Below, piece by piece: positions 8,644-16,206 of a DNA stretch of 64,000 bases. Location of the stretch: positions 248,001 to 312,000 of the forward strand of contig CAVWNR010000001.1 of assembly GCA_963756525.1 (NCBI GenBank). The letters are read 5' to 3'. The notes beneath the pieces were generated by a model. That model did not search any database, was not told the DNA's origin, and saw nothing but the letters and a program-made list of their open reading frames with translations. Position 1 is the first letter of the stretch. Each line of letters opens with the position of its first letter. This stretch comes from CAVWNR01 sp963756525 (GTDB taxonomy: Bacteria; Actinomycetota; Actinomycetes; Mycobacteriales; Jatrophihabitantaceae). The position numbers and the translations under genes were made by a program.

Positions 8644-9147
8644 GTGCAGCTGGAGCTGGTGCACGGTGACATCACCGAGCAGGCGGTGGACGCGATCGTG
8701 AACGCGGCAAACTCGTCGCTGCTCGGCGGCGGCGGCGTCGACGGCGCCATCCACCGGCGCGGCGGCCCGGAGATCCTCGCGGCGTGCGAGCAATTGCGCG
8801 CCGGTGAGCTGCCCGACGGCCTGCCGGCGGGGCAGGCGGTGGCGACCACCGCCGGCCGACTGCCGGCCCGGTGGGTGATCCACACCGTCGGCCCGGTGTA
8901 CACGGCGAGCGAAGATCGCAGCGAGATTCTGCGTTCCTGCTATCGCGAGTCGCTGCGCGTCGCGGCCGAGCTGAATGCGCACACCGTGGCGTTTGCGCTT
9001 ATCTCGTCGGGTATCTACGGCTGGCCGGTCGACGACGCGCTGCGCCAGGCCATCGGTGTGCTGCAGGCCGCGAACCAGGACGGGACGGCTCGGCTGGTGC
9101 TCTGGCAGCGGGCCACGCTCGACCTGGCCCGTACGATCGCCGGGTGA
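8644..9147 (+). CDS. Macrodomain (ADP-ribose-binding) protein
   Basis: A 167-residue single-domain macro protein of the YmdB/MacroD type. It begins with the binding-site signature GDITEQAVDAIVNAANSSL and continues with GGGGVDGAIHRRGG, residues that contact ADP-ribose and the catalytic water. It then shows VIHTVGPVY and SSGIYGWPVDDA for the second phosphate loop. These motifs match deacetylases of O-acetyl-ADP-ribose and hydrolases of mono-ADP-ribosylated protein. The GTG lies 4 bp after the MFS stop with GGAG upstream. Its TGA overlaps the GTG of the M16 peptidase gene by three bases within GTGA. Confidence 0.93.
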   Translation: MQLELVHGDITEQAVDAIVNAANSSLLGGGGVDGAIHRRGGPEILAACEQLRAGELPDGLPAGQAVATTAGRLPARWVIHTVGPVYTASEDRSEILRSCYRESLRVAAELNAHTVAFALISSGIYGWPVDDALRQAIGVLQAANQDGTARLVLWQRATLDLARTIAG

Positions 9148-10457
9148 GCAGACACGCCCGCACGCACACCGTTGCGGCCACCGGGGGTGGGACGATCACC
9201 AAGACGGTGCTGCCAGGCGGCCTGCGGGTGCTCACCGAGGCGATGCCCGGCGTGCGCAGCGCCAGCGTCGGAATCTGGGTGCCGGTCGGCTCCCGGGACG
9301 AGACGCCCGTCGTGGCCGGCGCCAGCCACTTCCTCGAGCACCTGCTGTTCAAAGGCACCTCGACCCGTTCCGCCCTGGACATCGCGAGCGCGATGGATGC
9401 CGTCGGCGGCGAGTTCAACGCGTTCACCGAGAAGGAGCACACCTGCTTCTACGCAACGGTGCTCGACCGTGACCTGCGGCTCGCCATCGACATCGTGAGC
9501 GACGTGGTGCTGCACGCGACGGTGACCGCCCGGGATGTCGACGTCGAGCGGAGCGTCATTCTGGAAGAGATCGCCATGCGCGACGACGACCCGTCGGATC
9601 TGGTGCACGACGAGTTCGCCGCCGCGCTGTTCGGTGACACCCCGCTCGGCCGGCCGATCCTGGGCAGCGTCGAGTCGATCACCGCCCTGACCCGGCGGCA
9701 GGTTGCGGGCTACTACCAGCGCCGTTACCGGGCCGCCGACATGGTGGTTGCGGCGGCCGGCAACCTGGACCATGCCGCGGTCGTGCGCCGGGTGCGGGCG
9801 GTGTTCGACGAGGCACTCGACCGGTGTGCTCACGCGCGTCCGCCGCGCGTCGGTAGCGCGGCGCGCGGCGCTGTGCCGCAGCAGCCGGTGGCCGTGATCG
9901 GCGACGACACCGAGCAGGCCAACATCGTCGTCGGCGGGCGCGGCGTGTCGCGCCACGACGAGCGGCGCTTCGCCGCCGGCGTGCTCTCCTGCGCGTTCGG
10001 CGGCGGGATGAGTTCGCGGCTGTTCCAGCACATCCGCGAGCAGCGCGGGCTGGCCTACTCGGTCTACTCATTCAGCACCGGCTACTCCGACACCGGACAG
10101 TTCGGCGTCTATGCCGGCTGCCAGCCGGGCAAGGCCGACGAGGTGCTCGGCCTGATCGCCGCCGAGCTCGCCGACGTGGCGGGCGGCGGGCTCAGCCAGG
10201 CCGAGGTCGACCGCGGCAAGGGACAGATGCGCGGCAGCATCGTGCTCGGCCTGGAGGATTCGGCGGCACGGATGAGCCGCATCGGCAAGAGCGAGCTCAG
10301 CTACGGTGATGTGCTCAGTGTCGACGAGCTGATCGCGCGCGTCGACGCGGTCACCCGCGACGATGTCAACGAGGTGGCCGCGTACCTTCTGCATCAGCCG
10401 CGATGCCTGGCGGTGGTCGGCCCGTTCGACGAGCACGACTTCGACGGCGCCATCTGA
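9144..10457 (+). CDS. M16 family zinc metallopeptidase
   Basis: A 437-residue insulinase/processing-peptidase relative. The inverted zinc motif HFLEHLLFKGT (HxxEH) lies near residue 63, with the distal Glu about 76 residues later in EEIAMRDDDP. The C-terminal half has the inactive M16 domain with RGLAYSVYSF and GxYAGCQPGK patterns. Single-chain M16B proteins of this size are conserved beside pnp in Streptomyces and Mycobacterium, where they are thought to degrade peptides. The GTG at 9144 was taken because it overlaps the macrodomain stop. A later start near the segment TKTVLPGGLRVLTE is possible. dapB follows 35 bp downstream. Confidence 0.93.
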   Translation: MSRHARTHTVAATGGGTITKTVLPGGLRVLTEAMPGVRSASVGIWVPVGSRDETPVVAGASHFLEHLLFKGTSTRSALDIASAMDAVGGEFNAFTEKEHTCFYATVLDRDLRLAIDIVSDVVLHATVTARDVDVERSVILEEIAMRDDDPSDLVHDEFAAALFGDTPLGRPILGSVESITALTRRQVAGYYQRRYRAADMVVAAAGNLDHAAVVRRVRAVFDEALDRCAHARPPRVGSAARGAVPQQPVAVIGDDTEQANIVVGGRGVSRHDERRFAAGVLSCAFGGGMSSRLFQHIREQRGLAYSVYSFSTGYSDTGQFGVYAGCQPGKADEVLGLIAAELADVAGGGLSQAEVDRGKGQMRGSIVLGLEDSAARMSRIGKSELSYGDVLSVDELIARVDAVTRDDVNEVAAYLLHQPRCLAVVGPFDEHDFDGAI

Positions 10458-10492
10458 GCTTTGCAGAGGCATCCGGGGTTGGAGGGCAGCGC

Positions 10493-11245
10493 ATGACCGA
10501 GCCGATCCGGGTCGGCGTCCTCGGCGCACGTGGGCGGATGGGTCAGCAGACCTGTGAGGCGGTCGTCGCGGCGCAGGACATGGACCTGGTCGCGGCCGTG
10601 GACTCGGGGGACTGGCTGTTCAGCGTCGCCGACGGAGGCGCGCAGGTGCTGGTCGACTTCACCCATCCCGACGTCGTCATGGACAACATCCGGTTCGCGA
10701 TCGACGAGGGCATCCACGCCGTCGTGGGGACGACCGGGTTCACCGACGAGCGGCTCGCGCAGGTACAGGAGTGGCTCTCCGCCAAGCCCGAGGTCGGGGT
10801 GCTGATCGCCCCGAACTTCGCGATCGGCGCGGTGCTCTCCGCCCGCTTCGCGCGGATCGCCGCGCCGTACTACGAGTCCGCCGAGGTCGTCGAGTTGCAC
10901 CACCCGGAGAAGGTAGACGCGCCGAGCGGCACCGCGTCGCGCACCGCGCAGCTGATCGCCCAGGCTCGCCGCGACGCCGGGCTCGGTCCGATACCCGACG
11001 CCACCACCCAGCAGGTCGACGGCGCGCGGGGCGCTGACATGGACGGGGTCCGGGTGCACGCCGTTCGGCTGCGCGGCCTCGTCGCGCACCAGGAGGTGAT
11101 GTTCGGCGCCGAAGGCGAGACACTGACCATCCGTCACGACAGCCTGCACCGCACCTCGTTCATGCCGGGCGTGCTGCTGGCGGTACGGCGGATCTCGTCC
11201 CATCCGGGCCTGACGTACGGTCTCGAGCCGTTGCTCGACCTGTGA
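10493..11245 (+). CDS. dapB: 4-hydroxy-tetrahydrodipicolinate reductase
   Basis: Second step specific to diaminopimelate/lysine synthesis: NAD(P)H-dependent reduction of 4-hydroxy-tetrahydrodipicolinate. The 250-residue protein has the nucleotide-binding loop VGVLGARGRMGQ at residues 7-18, GTTGFTDE in the middle, and the catalytic/substrate motif HHPEKVDAPSGTA. It ends with the conserved YGLEPLLDL. Length is close to the mycobacterial enzyme. The ATG at 10493 follows GGAGGG by 7 nt; an upstream in-frame extension overlaps the M16 gene and is not family-like. dapA is about 10 kb downstream and dapF 34 kb downstream in this window. Confidence 0.98.
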   Translation: MTEPIRVGVLGARGRMGQQTCEAVVAAQDMDLVAAVDSGDWLFSVADGGAQVLVDFTHPDVVMDNIRFAIDEGIHAVVGTTGFTDERLAQVQEWLSAKPEVGVLIAPNFAIGAVLSARFARIAAPYYESAEVVELHHPEKVDAPSGTASRTAQLIAQARRDAGLGPIPDATTQQVDGARGADMDGVRVHAVRLRGLVAHQEVMFGAEGETLTIRHDSLHRTSFMPGVLLAVRRISSHPGLTYGLEPLLDL

Positions 11246-11258
11246 CGCTCGACCGGTC

Positions 11259-11693
11259 GTGAGGACGCGCGGGCTCCTTGCGCTGCTGCTCGTGGCGCTC
11301 GGGGCCTACTTCGCGATCATCGGCTACCGGGGCGTGTACCTGCTCGGTGAGCACGACGTCGCGCTGAAGGTGCTCGGCGCCGCGGTGCTCGTGCTGCCGG
11401 TGGTCGGCGCGTGGGTCGTCGTGGCAGAGCTGCGCTTCGGGCAGGCCACCCAGCGGCTGGCGGAGCACCTCCACGACGAGGACCTGCCGGACCTGCCACG
11501 CTCGCCGGGCGGGCGGGTCGACCGCACCGCCGCCGACGCGTTCTTTGAGCGACGCAAGACCGAGGTCGAGGCGGCGCCGGACGACTGGCAGGGCTGGTAC
11601 CGACTGGCCGTCGCGTACGACCTGGCCGGCGACCGCCGACGCGCCCGGGCCGCGATGCGCACGGCCATCGCCCGCGCCGGCGAGCAGCGCTGA
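11259..11693 (+). CDS. Small membrane protein with C-terminal helical repeat
   Basis: A 144-residue protein not assigned to a named family. Two hydrophobic segments (about residues 5-22 and 36-56) anchor it in the membrane. The soluble C-terminus ends in DWQGWYRLAVAYDLAGDRRRARAAMRTAI (written here in two parts: DWQGWYRLAVAYDLAGD and RRRARAAMRTAI), which has the spacing of one TPR-like helix pair. It starts 14 bp after dapB and is probably co-transcribed. Similar small membrane proteins sit beside dapB in other actinobacteria, but their function is unknown. Confidence 0.7.
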   Translation: MRTRGLLALLLVALGAYFAIIGYRGVYLLGEHDVALKVLGAAVLVLPVVGAWVVVAELRFGQATQRLAEHLHDEDLPDLPRSPGGRVDRTAADAFFERRKTEVEAAPDDWQGWYRLAVAYDLAGDRRRARAAMRTAIARAGEQR

Positions 11694-11765
11694 CTCAGCC
11701 AGGCCCTGGCCGGGAGCCGCCGGGTGTGATGGGATGACGCGCATACGGCCGCACGGGGAGTGCCC

Positions 11766-13103
11766 ATGAAGGTCTGGGCGATGCTCGCCTGCGCCGCCGC
11801 GGCCACCATCGTCTCGACGTTGTCCGGCCCGGCGAGCGACAACCCTGGCTCGCCCGCGCCCGTGCGGCCTATCCCGCTGAGCGCGCAGAGCCGGCTCGCG
11901 CACCACGAGTTCGTCGGCGTCCCGACCAGCGCGCAGTGCCGACGGGCGCTCGGCGTCGCCTGCTACACGCCGACGCAGCTGCAGCAGGCCTACGACCTGC
12001 CGGCGCTGTACCGCAACGGCCACACCGGCGCAGGCCGCACCATCGCCGTCGTCGACTCGTTCGGCTCGCCGAGCATCGCCGCCGACCTGCACACGTTCGA
12101 CGCCGCGATGGGCCTGCCCGACCCGCCGTCGATCCGCACCATCGCGCCCGCCGGCCCGCTGCCCGCGTTCGACCCGACCGACGCCGAGATGACCGGCTGG
12201 GCCTACGAGACGACCCTCGACGTCGAATACGCCCACGCCATGGCCCCCGGCGCGGCGATCCTCGTCGTGGCCACGCCGGTCGGTGAAACCGAAGGCGTGC
12301 AGGGTTTTCCGCAGATCATGGCCGCAGAGCAGTACGTCATCCGCCACGGCCTGGCCGACGTCATCTCGCAAAGCTTCGCCGCGAGCGAGGTGAGCTTCCC
12401 GGATCAGCAGAGCCTGCTCGCGCTGCGCGGCGCGTTCGTCGCGGCCGCCGCTCACGACGTCACCGTGGTCAGCGCGGCCGGCGATACCGGGCCCACGGCG
12501 TACGAACTCGACCAGTCGACGCTCTCGCCGACGCCGACCGACTCGTGGCCCTCGTCCGATCCGCTGGTGACCAGCGTCGGCGGCACCGCCCTGCATCTCG
12601 CCGCCGACGGCACCCGCGACGGCGCGGACTCGGTATGGAACGACGGGTACGGCGCCGCCGGCGGCGGGCTGAGCGCCGTCTTCCCCCGGCCGGCCTTCCA
12701 GAGCGGCGTGCGGTCCGTGGTCGGTGATCACCGCGGCACCCCGGACGTCGCGATGTCGGCCGGCGTCGACGGCGGCGTGCTCGTCTACACGTCCTACGAC
12801 AGCGCGGACACCGGATGGAGCGTGGTCGGCGGCACCAGCGAGGCGGCGCCGCTGTTCGCCGGCATCGTGGCGATCGCCGACCAGCTCGCCGACCGTCGGC
12901 TCGGCGTGCTCAACGGGCTGTTGTACCGGCTCGCCGGCGAGCGGTCGTCCGGACTCATCGACGTGCGGCTGGGCGACAACACGTTCGGCGGCGTCACCGG
13001 GTTCTCCGCGGGCCCCGGTTACGACCTCGCGTCCGGGCTCGGCACGGTCGACGCCGCGCGGTTCGTGCCCGCCCTGGTGCGGCTGGCACAGCACCGACCC
13101 TGA
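11766..13103 (+). CDS. Secreted S53 (sedolisin) peptidase without a visible prodomain
   Basis: A 445-residue serine-carboxyl peptidase. Catalytic residues are recognisable: Glu and Asp in ETTLDVEYAH (spacing of four as in sedolisin), the oxyanion Asp in VSAAGDTGP, and the nucleophile Ser in GGTSEAAPLF. The C-terminal calcium loop is seen as IDVRLGDNT plus GPGYDLASGLGTVD. The N-terminus has a hydrophobic stretch (about residues 4-20) consistent with a signal peptide. Only about 40 residues then precede the catalytic fold, so the usual 150-200 residue pro-kumamolisin activation domain is missing. The ATG at 11766 is preferred over the GTG at 11760 because GGGGAG lies 5 nt upstream. Acid-active secretion is the family norm; the substrate is unknown. 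Confidence 0.9.
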   Translation: MKVWAMLACAAAATIVSTLSGPASDNPGSPAPVRPIPLSAQSRLAHHEFVGVPTSAQCRRALGVACYTPTQLQQAYDLPALYRNGHTGAGRTIAVVDSFGSPSIAADLHTFDAAMGLPDPPSIRTIAPAGPLPAFDPTDAEMTGWAYETTLDVEYAHAMAPGAAILVVATPVGETEGVQGFPQIMAAEQYVIRHGLADVISQSFAASEVSFPDQQSLLALRGAFVAAAAHDVTVVSAAGDTGPTAYELDQSTLSPTPTDSWPSSDPLVTSVGGTALHLAADGTRDGADSVWNDGYGAAGGGLSAVFPRPAFQSGVRSVVGDHRGTPDVAMSAGVDGGVLVYTSYDSADTGWSVVGGTSEAAPLFAGIVAIADQLADRRLGVLNGLLYRLAGERSSGLIDVRLGDNTFGGVTGFSAGPGYDLASGLGTVDAARFVPALVRLAQHRP

Positions 13104-13140
13104 GATCGGCCGATCCTGAGATCGGCCGATCCTGAGATAG
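13099..13140. repeat. 16-bp tandem repeat between convergent genes
   Basis: CCTGAGATCGGCCGAT is repeated exactly at 13099-13114 and 13115-13130, with a partial third copy ending in ...GAGATAG at 13140. Each unit contains the 10-bp palindrome ATCGGCCGAT, so the region can form small hairpins. It overlaps the end of the S53 gene and precedes the convergent DUF2461 gene by 6 bp. It may serve as a bidirectional terminator. Confidence 0.6.
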
Positions 13141-13146
13141 CTCGCC

Positions 13147-13779
13147 CTACCGACTCGCCCGGCCGACGTGGGTGTCCAGCCATCCGGTCAACGGCGCCAG
13201 CGCGCGCCACGCCTTGCTCACCTCCGTCTTCGCGCGCCGGGTGGCAAGCCACGGCGGGCAGCCGAAGTCGCGGCGAGCGGTGAGCGACTTGTAGCGGAGC
13301 AGGTCGGCGCGTGGATGGTCCTTCGGGTAGCCGTGCGGCACGCGCGTCAGCTGATCGCCGCCGACGGTGAAGCCGGCCTTGCGGATTTTTGCCAGGGCGC
13401 GGTCGAGCTCGCCGCCCGCGACGTCGTCGGCAACCGCACGGCGCAGCCGCTCGACCTGGCCGGGTGCGGTATCCCAGTAGCCGGCGGCGACGAACAGCCC
13501 CGCGGCGGACACGCTCAGGTAGACCGACGACTCGTCGAACCACACCCCCTGATGGGTCTTGTACAGGGTCTTGTCCTTGCTGAACCGGACATCGCGGTAC
13601 GGGCGGAAGAACTTCGCCGCGCCGAACTCCGGGGTCAGCTCGGCGGCGAGCGACTCCAGCGGCGCGCGGACGGACTGCTCGTAGACGTGCTTGTGTGCCG
13701 TCCAGAACGACTTGCTGTTGTCCGCCTCGAGGTCTTCATAGAAGTCGAGCGCCTCGACCGGGATGCCAGCGAAGGTCAT
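13147..13779 (-). CDS. DUF2461 family protein
   Basis: A 210-residue cytosolic protein of the DUF2461 (TIGR02453) family, whose biochemical role is not established. Family hallmarks are near the N-terminus (ALDFYEDLEADNSKSFW) and in the middle (FFRPYRDVRFSKDKTLYKTH), followed by YLSVSAAGLFVAAGYW. The ATG is set where similarity starts; the open frame extends upstream into the neighbouring gene but in shadow sequence. Its start overlaps the stop of the upstream GNAT gene by 4 bp (13776-13779), so the two form a coupled pair transcribed leftward. Confidence 0.88.
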   Translation of the reverse strand: MTFAGIPVEALDFYEDLEADNSKSFWTAHKHVYEQSVRAPLESLAAELTPEFGAAKFFRPYRDVRFSKDKTLYKTHQGVWFDESSVYLSVSAAGLFVAAGYWDTAPGQVERLRRAVADDVAGGELDRALAKIRKAGFTVGGDQLTRVPHGYPKDHPRADLLRYKSLTARRDFGCPPWLATRRAKTEVSKAWRALAPLTGWLDTHVGRASR

Positions 13780-14330
13780 TCGGCGTCCTCCACCTCCCTG
13801 AGCGACACGTGCAACCGGATCTCGCGGATCTCGCCCGCACCGGTCTCCAGCTCGCGGGCGTAGCCGTCCGCCGCCCAGCCGGCGGAGCGGAAGAAGGAGA
13901 GCGAGGCGGCGTCGCTGCTCGGGATCCAGGCGATCGCCCGGGTCATCCCGTCGCCGCGGGCATGGTCCATCGCGGCGGCGAGCAGGCGGGATCCATGCCC
14001 GCGCCGGCCCCACCGCGGCTCGACGAGCAGCGGGCCGACGGTGACGGTGGTGTCCGGCTCGGGGTCACCCTGCTCGAGATCGTCGGCCGGCCCGAACGCG
14101 GTGAAGCCGACCAGCCAGTGCCGCTCCTGGGCCACCAGGACGTGGTGGCGGGGCGTGGGCGGAGTGCTCACCGCGGCGGTCCAGGGCGGCTCGGCGGCCG
14201 CCTGCGTCAGGGACTCGAGCACGGCGGCCGGGAGGATGCCCGGGTAGGCGACGCGCCAGGTGTCGATCTGGATGCGGGCGATCTCGGCGACGTCCTCGGC
14301 GCGTGCAGGTCGCACGCTCACCTCAGCCAC
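13776..14330 (-). CDS. GNAT family N-acetyltransferase
   Basis: A 184-residue acetyl-CoA-dependent acyltransferase. It begins with the GNAT-typical VRPARAEDVAEIARIQIDTW, has the central strand VGFTAFGPADD, and the acetyl-CoA pyrophosphate loop RWGRRGHGSRLL (R/Q-x-x-G-x-G/A) around residues 106-117. FFRSAGWAADG near the C-terminus is the usual motif B region. The acyl acceptor is unknown. It lies between a DedA gene (10 bp downstream of that gene's stop) and DUF2461 (4-bp overlap) in a leftward run of three genes. Confidence 0.88.
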   Translation of the reverse strand: MAEVSVRPARAEDVAEIARIQIDTWRVAYPGILPAAVLESLTQAAAEPPWTAAVSTPPTPRHHVLVAQERHWLVGFTAFGPADDLEQGDPEPDTTVTVGPLLVEPRWGRRGHGSRLLAAAMDHARGDGMTRAIAWIPSSDAASLSFFRSAGWAADGYARELETGAGEIREIRLHVSLREVEDAE

Positions 14331-14340
14331 GAGAGCGACC

Positions 14341-14994
14341 CTATTGCTCCCGGCTCGAGGCCGTCTCGGAGGTGCTGTCCGACTCGGCGCGCTCCTTGCG
14401 GCGCCGCCGCAGGTGCAGCAGGACGTAGCCGGCGATGACGGCGGCGAGGATGCCGAGCGGTAGCCAGGTGAGGTACTGGCCGACCTGGTCGAGGGCGGAG
14501 GCGAACGCGTAGCCCAGCAGCACGCAGCCGGCGCCCCAGAGGATGCCGCCCGCGGCGTTCCAGACGAAGAACGTGCGGTAGCGCATGCGGCTCATCCCAG
14601 CCATCGACGGCATGAGCGCGCGCAGCACCGCGGTCAGCCGGGCGAGGAAGATCGCCTTTCCGCCGTGCTTGCGGAGGAACCCGTCGACCGTTGCCCACCG
14701 CGACTCGCCGACGAACCGGCCGAGGCGCGAGCGGCGCAGCGGCGGGCCCAAGGCACGCCCGAACTCGAAGCCGACCGAGTCGCCGGCGACCGCGCAGACG
14801 ATAGCGACGACGATCATGGTGGTGAGGTCCAGTTGCCCGAATCGGCAGAAATAGCCGGCTATCAGCAGAGCCGTCTCGCCGGGGAGCACGAAGCCGACGA
14901 AGAACGAGGCCTCGGCAAAGGCCAGTGCACCGGCGATCACGTACAGCCACACGCCGACCGTGTCACCGATCTCGCGCATGACATGTTCGAACAT
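14341..14994 (-). CDS. DedA family membrane protein
   Basis: A 217-residue DedA/SNARE-associated (VTT) protein. It shows the conserved GFVLPGETALLIAGYF (E and GE motif), then GDSVGFEFGRALG, and the arginine-containing FLARLTAVLRALMPSMAGMSRM that typifies the family, followed by GGILWGAGCVLLGYAF. Four to five membrane segments are evident. DedA proteins are linked to lipid scrambling or undecaprenyl-phosphate recycling and membrane homeostasis. The ATG at 14994 was chosen because the upstream extension is charged shadow sequence. It heads the leftward DedA-GNAT-DUF2461 run and is divergent from the EamA gene. Confidence 0.9.
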   Translation of the reverse strand: MFEHVMREIGDTVGVWLYVIAGALAFAEASFFVGFVLPGETALLIAGYFCRFGQLDLTTMIVVAIVCAVAGDSVGFEFGRALGPPLRRSRLGRFVGESRWATVDGFLRKHGGKAIFLARLTAVLRALMPSMAGMSRMRYRTFFVWNAAGGILWGAGCVLLGYAFASALDQVGQYLTWLPLGILAAVIAGYVLLHLRRRRKERAESDSTSETASSREQ

Positions 14995-15153
14995 CACTGC
15001 ATCCTGGCATGCCACGGGGCTGCGGCCGGCACGTCCCATTGCCCGCTCACAGCCCGGTGCGGGCGCCGCCGCGGAAATGCGGCTGCCCATGTCAGTGGTT
15101 GCTCATAGGCTCGGGCGCGACAGCGCGAGAGCGGGAGCGAGGGAGACGTGGCG

Positions 15154-16206
15154 ATGGCGGGCGTGTCGGCGCGGGTGTGGTTCGCGCTCGGCATCGTCTA
15201 CGTCGTCTGGGGCTCGACCTACCTCGCGATCCGGTGGACGGTCGAGACGATGCCGCCGTTCCTGTCGGCGGGTATGCGCTTCGTCGTGGCCGGAATGCTG
15301 CTCGCCGCGTATCTGCGCGTGCGGCGCGCTCGCGGTGGGACGAGCAGGTCCGGCGCGCGGGATCATCCGGGCTCGGGCGGCGGGCGACCGCAAGCTCGCC
15401 CGGCCTCTGACCGAGTGCGGCTGCGCAACGCCGCGCTATGCGGGGTGCTCGTGCTCGCCAGCGGGAACGGGCTGGTCGTCTTCGCCGAGACCCGGGTGCC
15501 GTCGGGGCTGGCGGCGCTGCTCGTGGCCGCCGTCCCGCTCTGGCTGGTCGTGCTCCGGCGGGTGGCCGGCGACCGGACGCCCGCGCTCACCCTGCTCGGC
15601 GTCCTGGTCGGGCTGGCGGGGGTGGCCGTGCTGCTGCTGCCCGGCTCCCGCGGCGGGCACGTGCAGGTGCTGTACTGCCTGGTCGTGCTCCTAGCGGCGC
15701 TCTCCTGGTCGGCGGGATCACTGCTGGCGGTGCGGCTGCCCGTGCCGGACGAGCCGGCCCGGCTGTCGTCCATCGAGATGCTCGCGGGGGGCGTGGTGCT
15801 CCTTGCCGCCGCCGCGGCCAGGGGCGAGTTCACCCGGTTCGACCTCTCCACGGTCTCCGCGAAGTCCTGGCTCAGCCTGGGCTACCTGATCGTCTTCGGC
15901 TCGCTGGTCGCGTTCAGCGCGTACGTGTGGGTCTTCGCCAACGCGCCCACCTCGCTGGTCGCCACCTACGCGTACGTGAACCCGGCCGTGGCCGTGCTGC
16001 TGGGGGCGGGGCTCGCAGGCGAGCGGCTCACGCCCGTCGAGGCGCTCGGCGGCCTGGTGATCCTCGGGTCGGTGGTGTTGGTGGTGACCGCCGAGTCGCG
16101 TGCGAGCCCGCCGCGCTGCGCGCCGGCGACGAACCGCGGGGACTCCTCAACCGGTACGGGGTTGGCGGGCGATCCGTCGCCTGATCGGTCAGAGGAGGCG
16201 GCGTGA
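15154..16206 (+). CDS. EamA/DMT family transporter
   Basis: A 350-residue protein with ten hydrophobic segments in two EamA repeats. The first begins WFALGIVYVVWGSTYLAIRW, the sequence typical of the drug/metabolite transporter superfamily; the second ends with ATYAYVNPAVAVLLG, the matching conserved element. Unusually, the loop after helix 3 (about residues 53-88) is a long Gly/Arg/Ser-rich insertion. The substrate is unknown. The ATG at 15154 is preferred over the GTG at 15148 because AGGGAG lies 8 nt upstream of it. The stop overlaps the GTG of the next gene (GTGA), so transporter and glycosylase are coupled. Confidence 0.87.
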   Translation: MAGVSARVWFALGIVYVVWGSTYLAIRWTVETMPPFLSAGMRFVVAGMLLAAYLRVRRARGGTSRSGARDHPGSGGGRPQARPASDRVRLRNAALCGVLVLASGNGLVVFAETRVPSGLAALLVAAVPLWLVVLRRVAGDRTPALTLLGVLVGLAGVAVLLLPGSRGGHVQVLYCLVVLLAALSWSAGSLLAVRLPVPDEPARLSSIEMLAGGVVLLAAAAARGEFTRFDLSTVSAKSWLSLGYLIVFGSLVAFSAYVWVFANAPTSLVATYAYVNPAVAVLLGAGLAGERLTPVEALGGLVILGSVVLVVTAESRASPPRCAPATNRGDSSTGTGLAGDPSPDRSEEAA

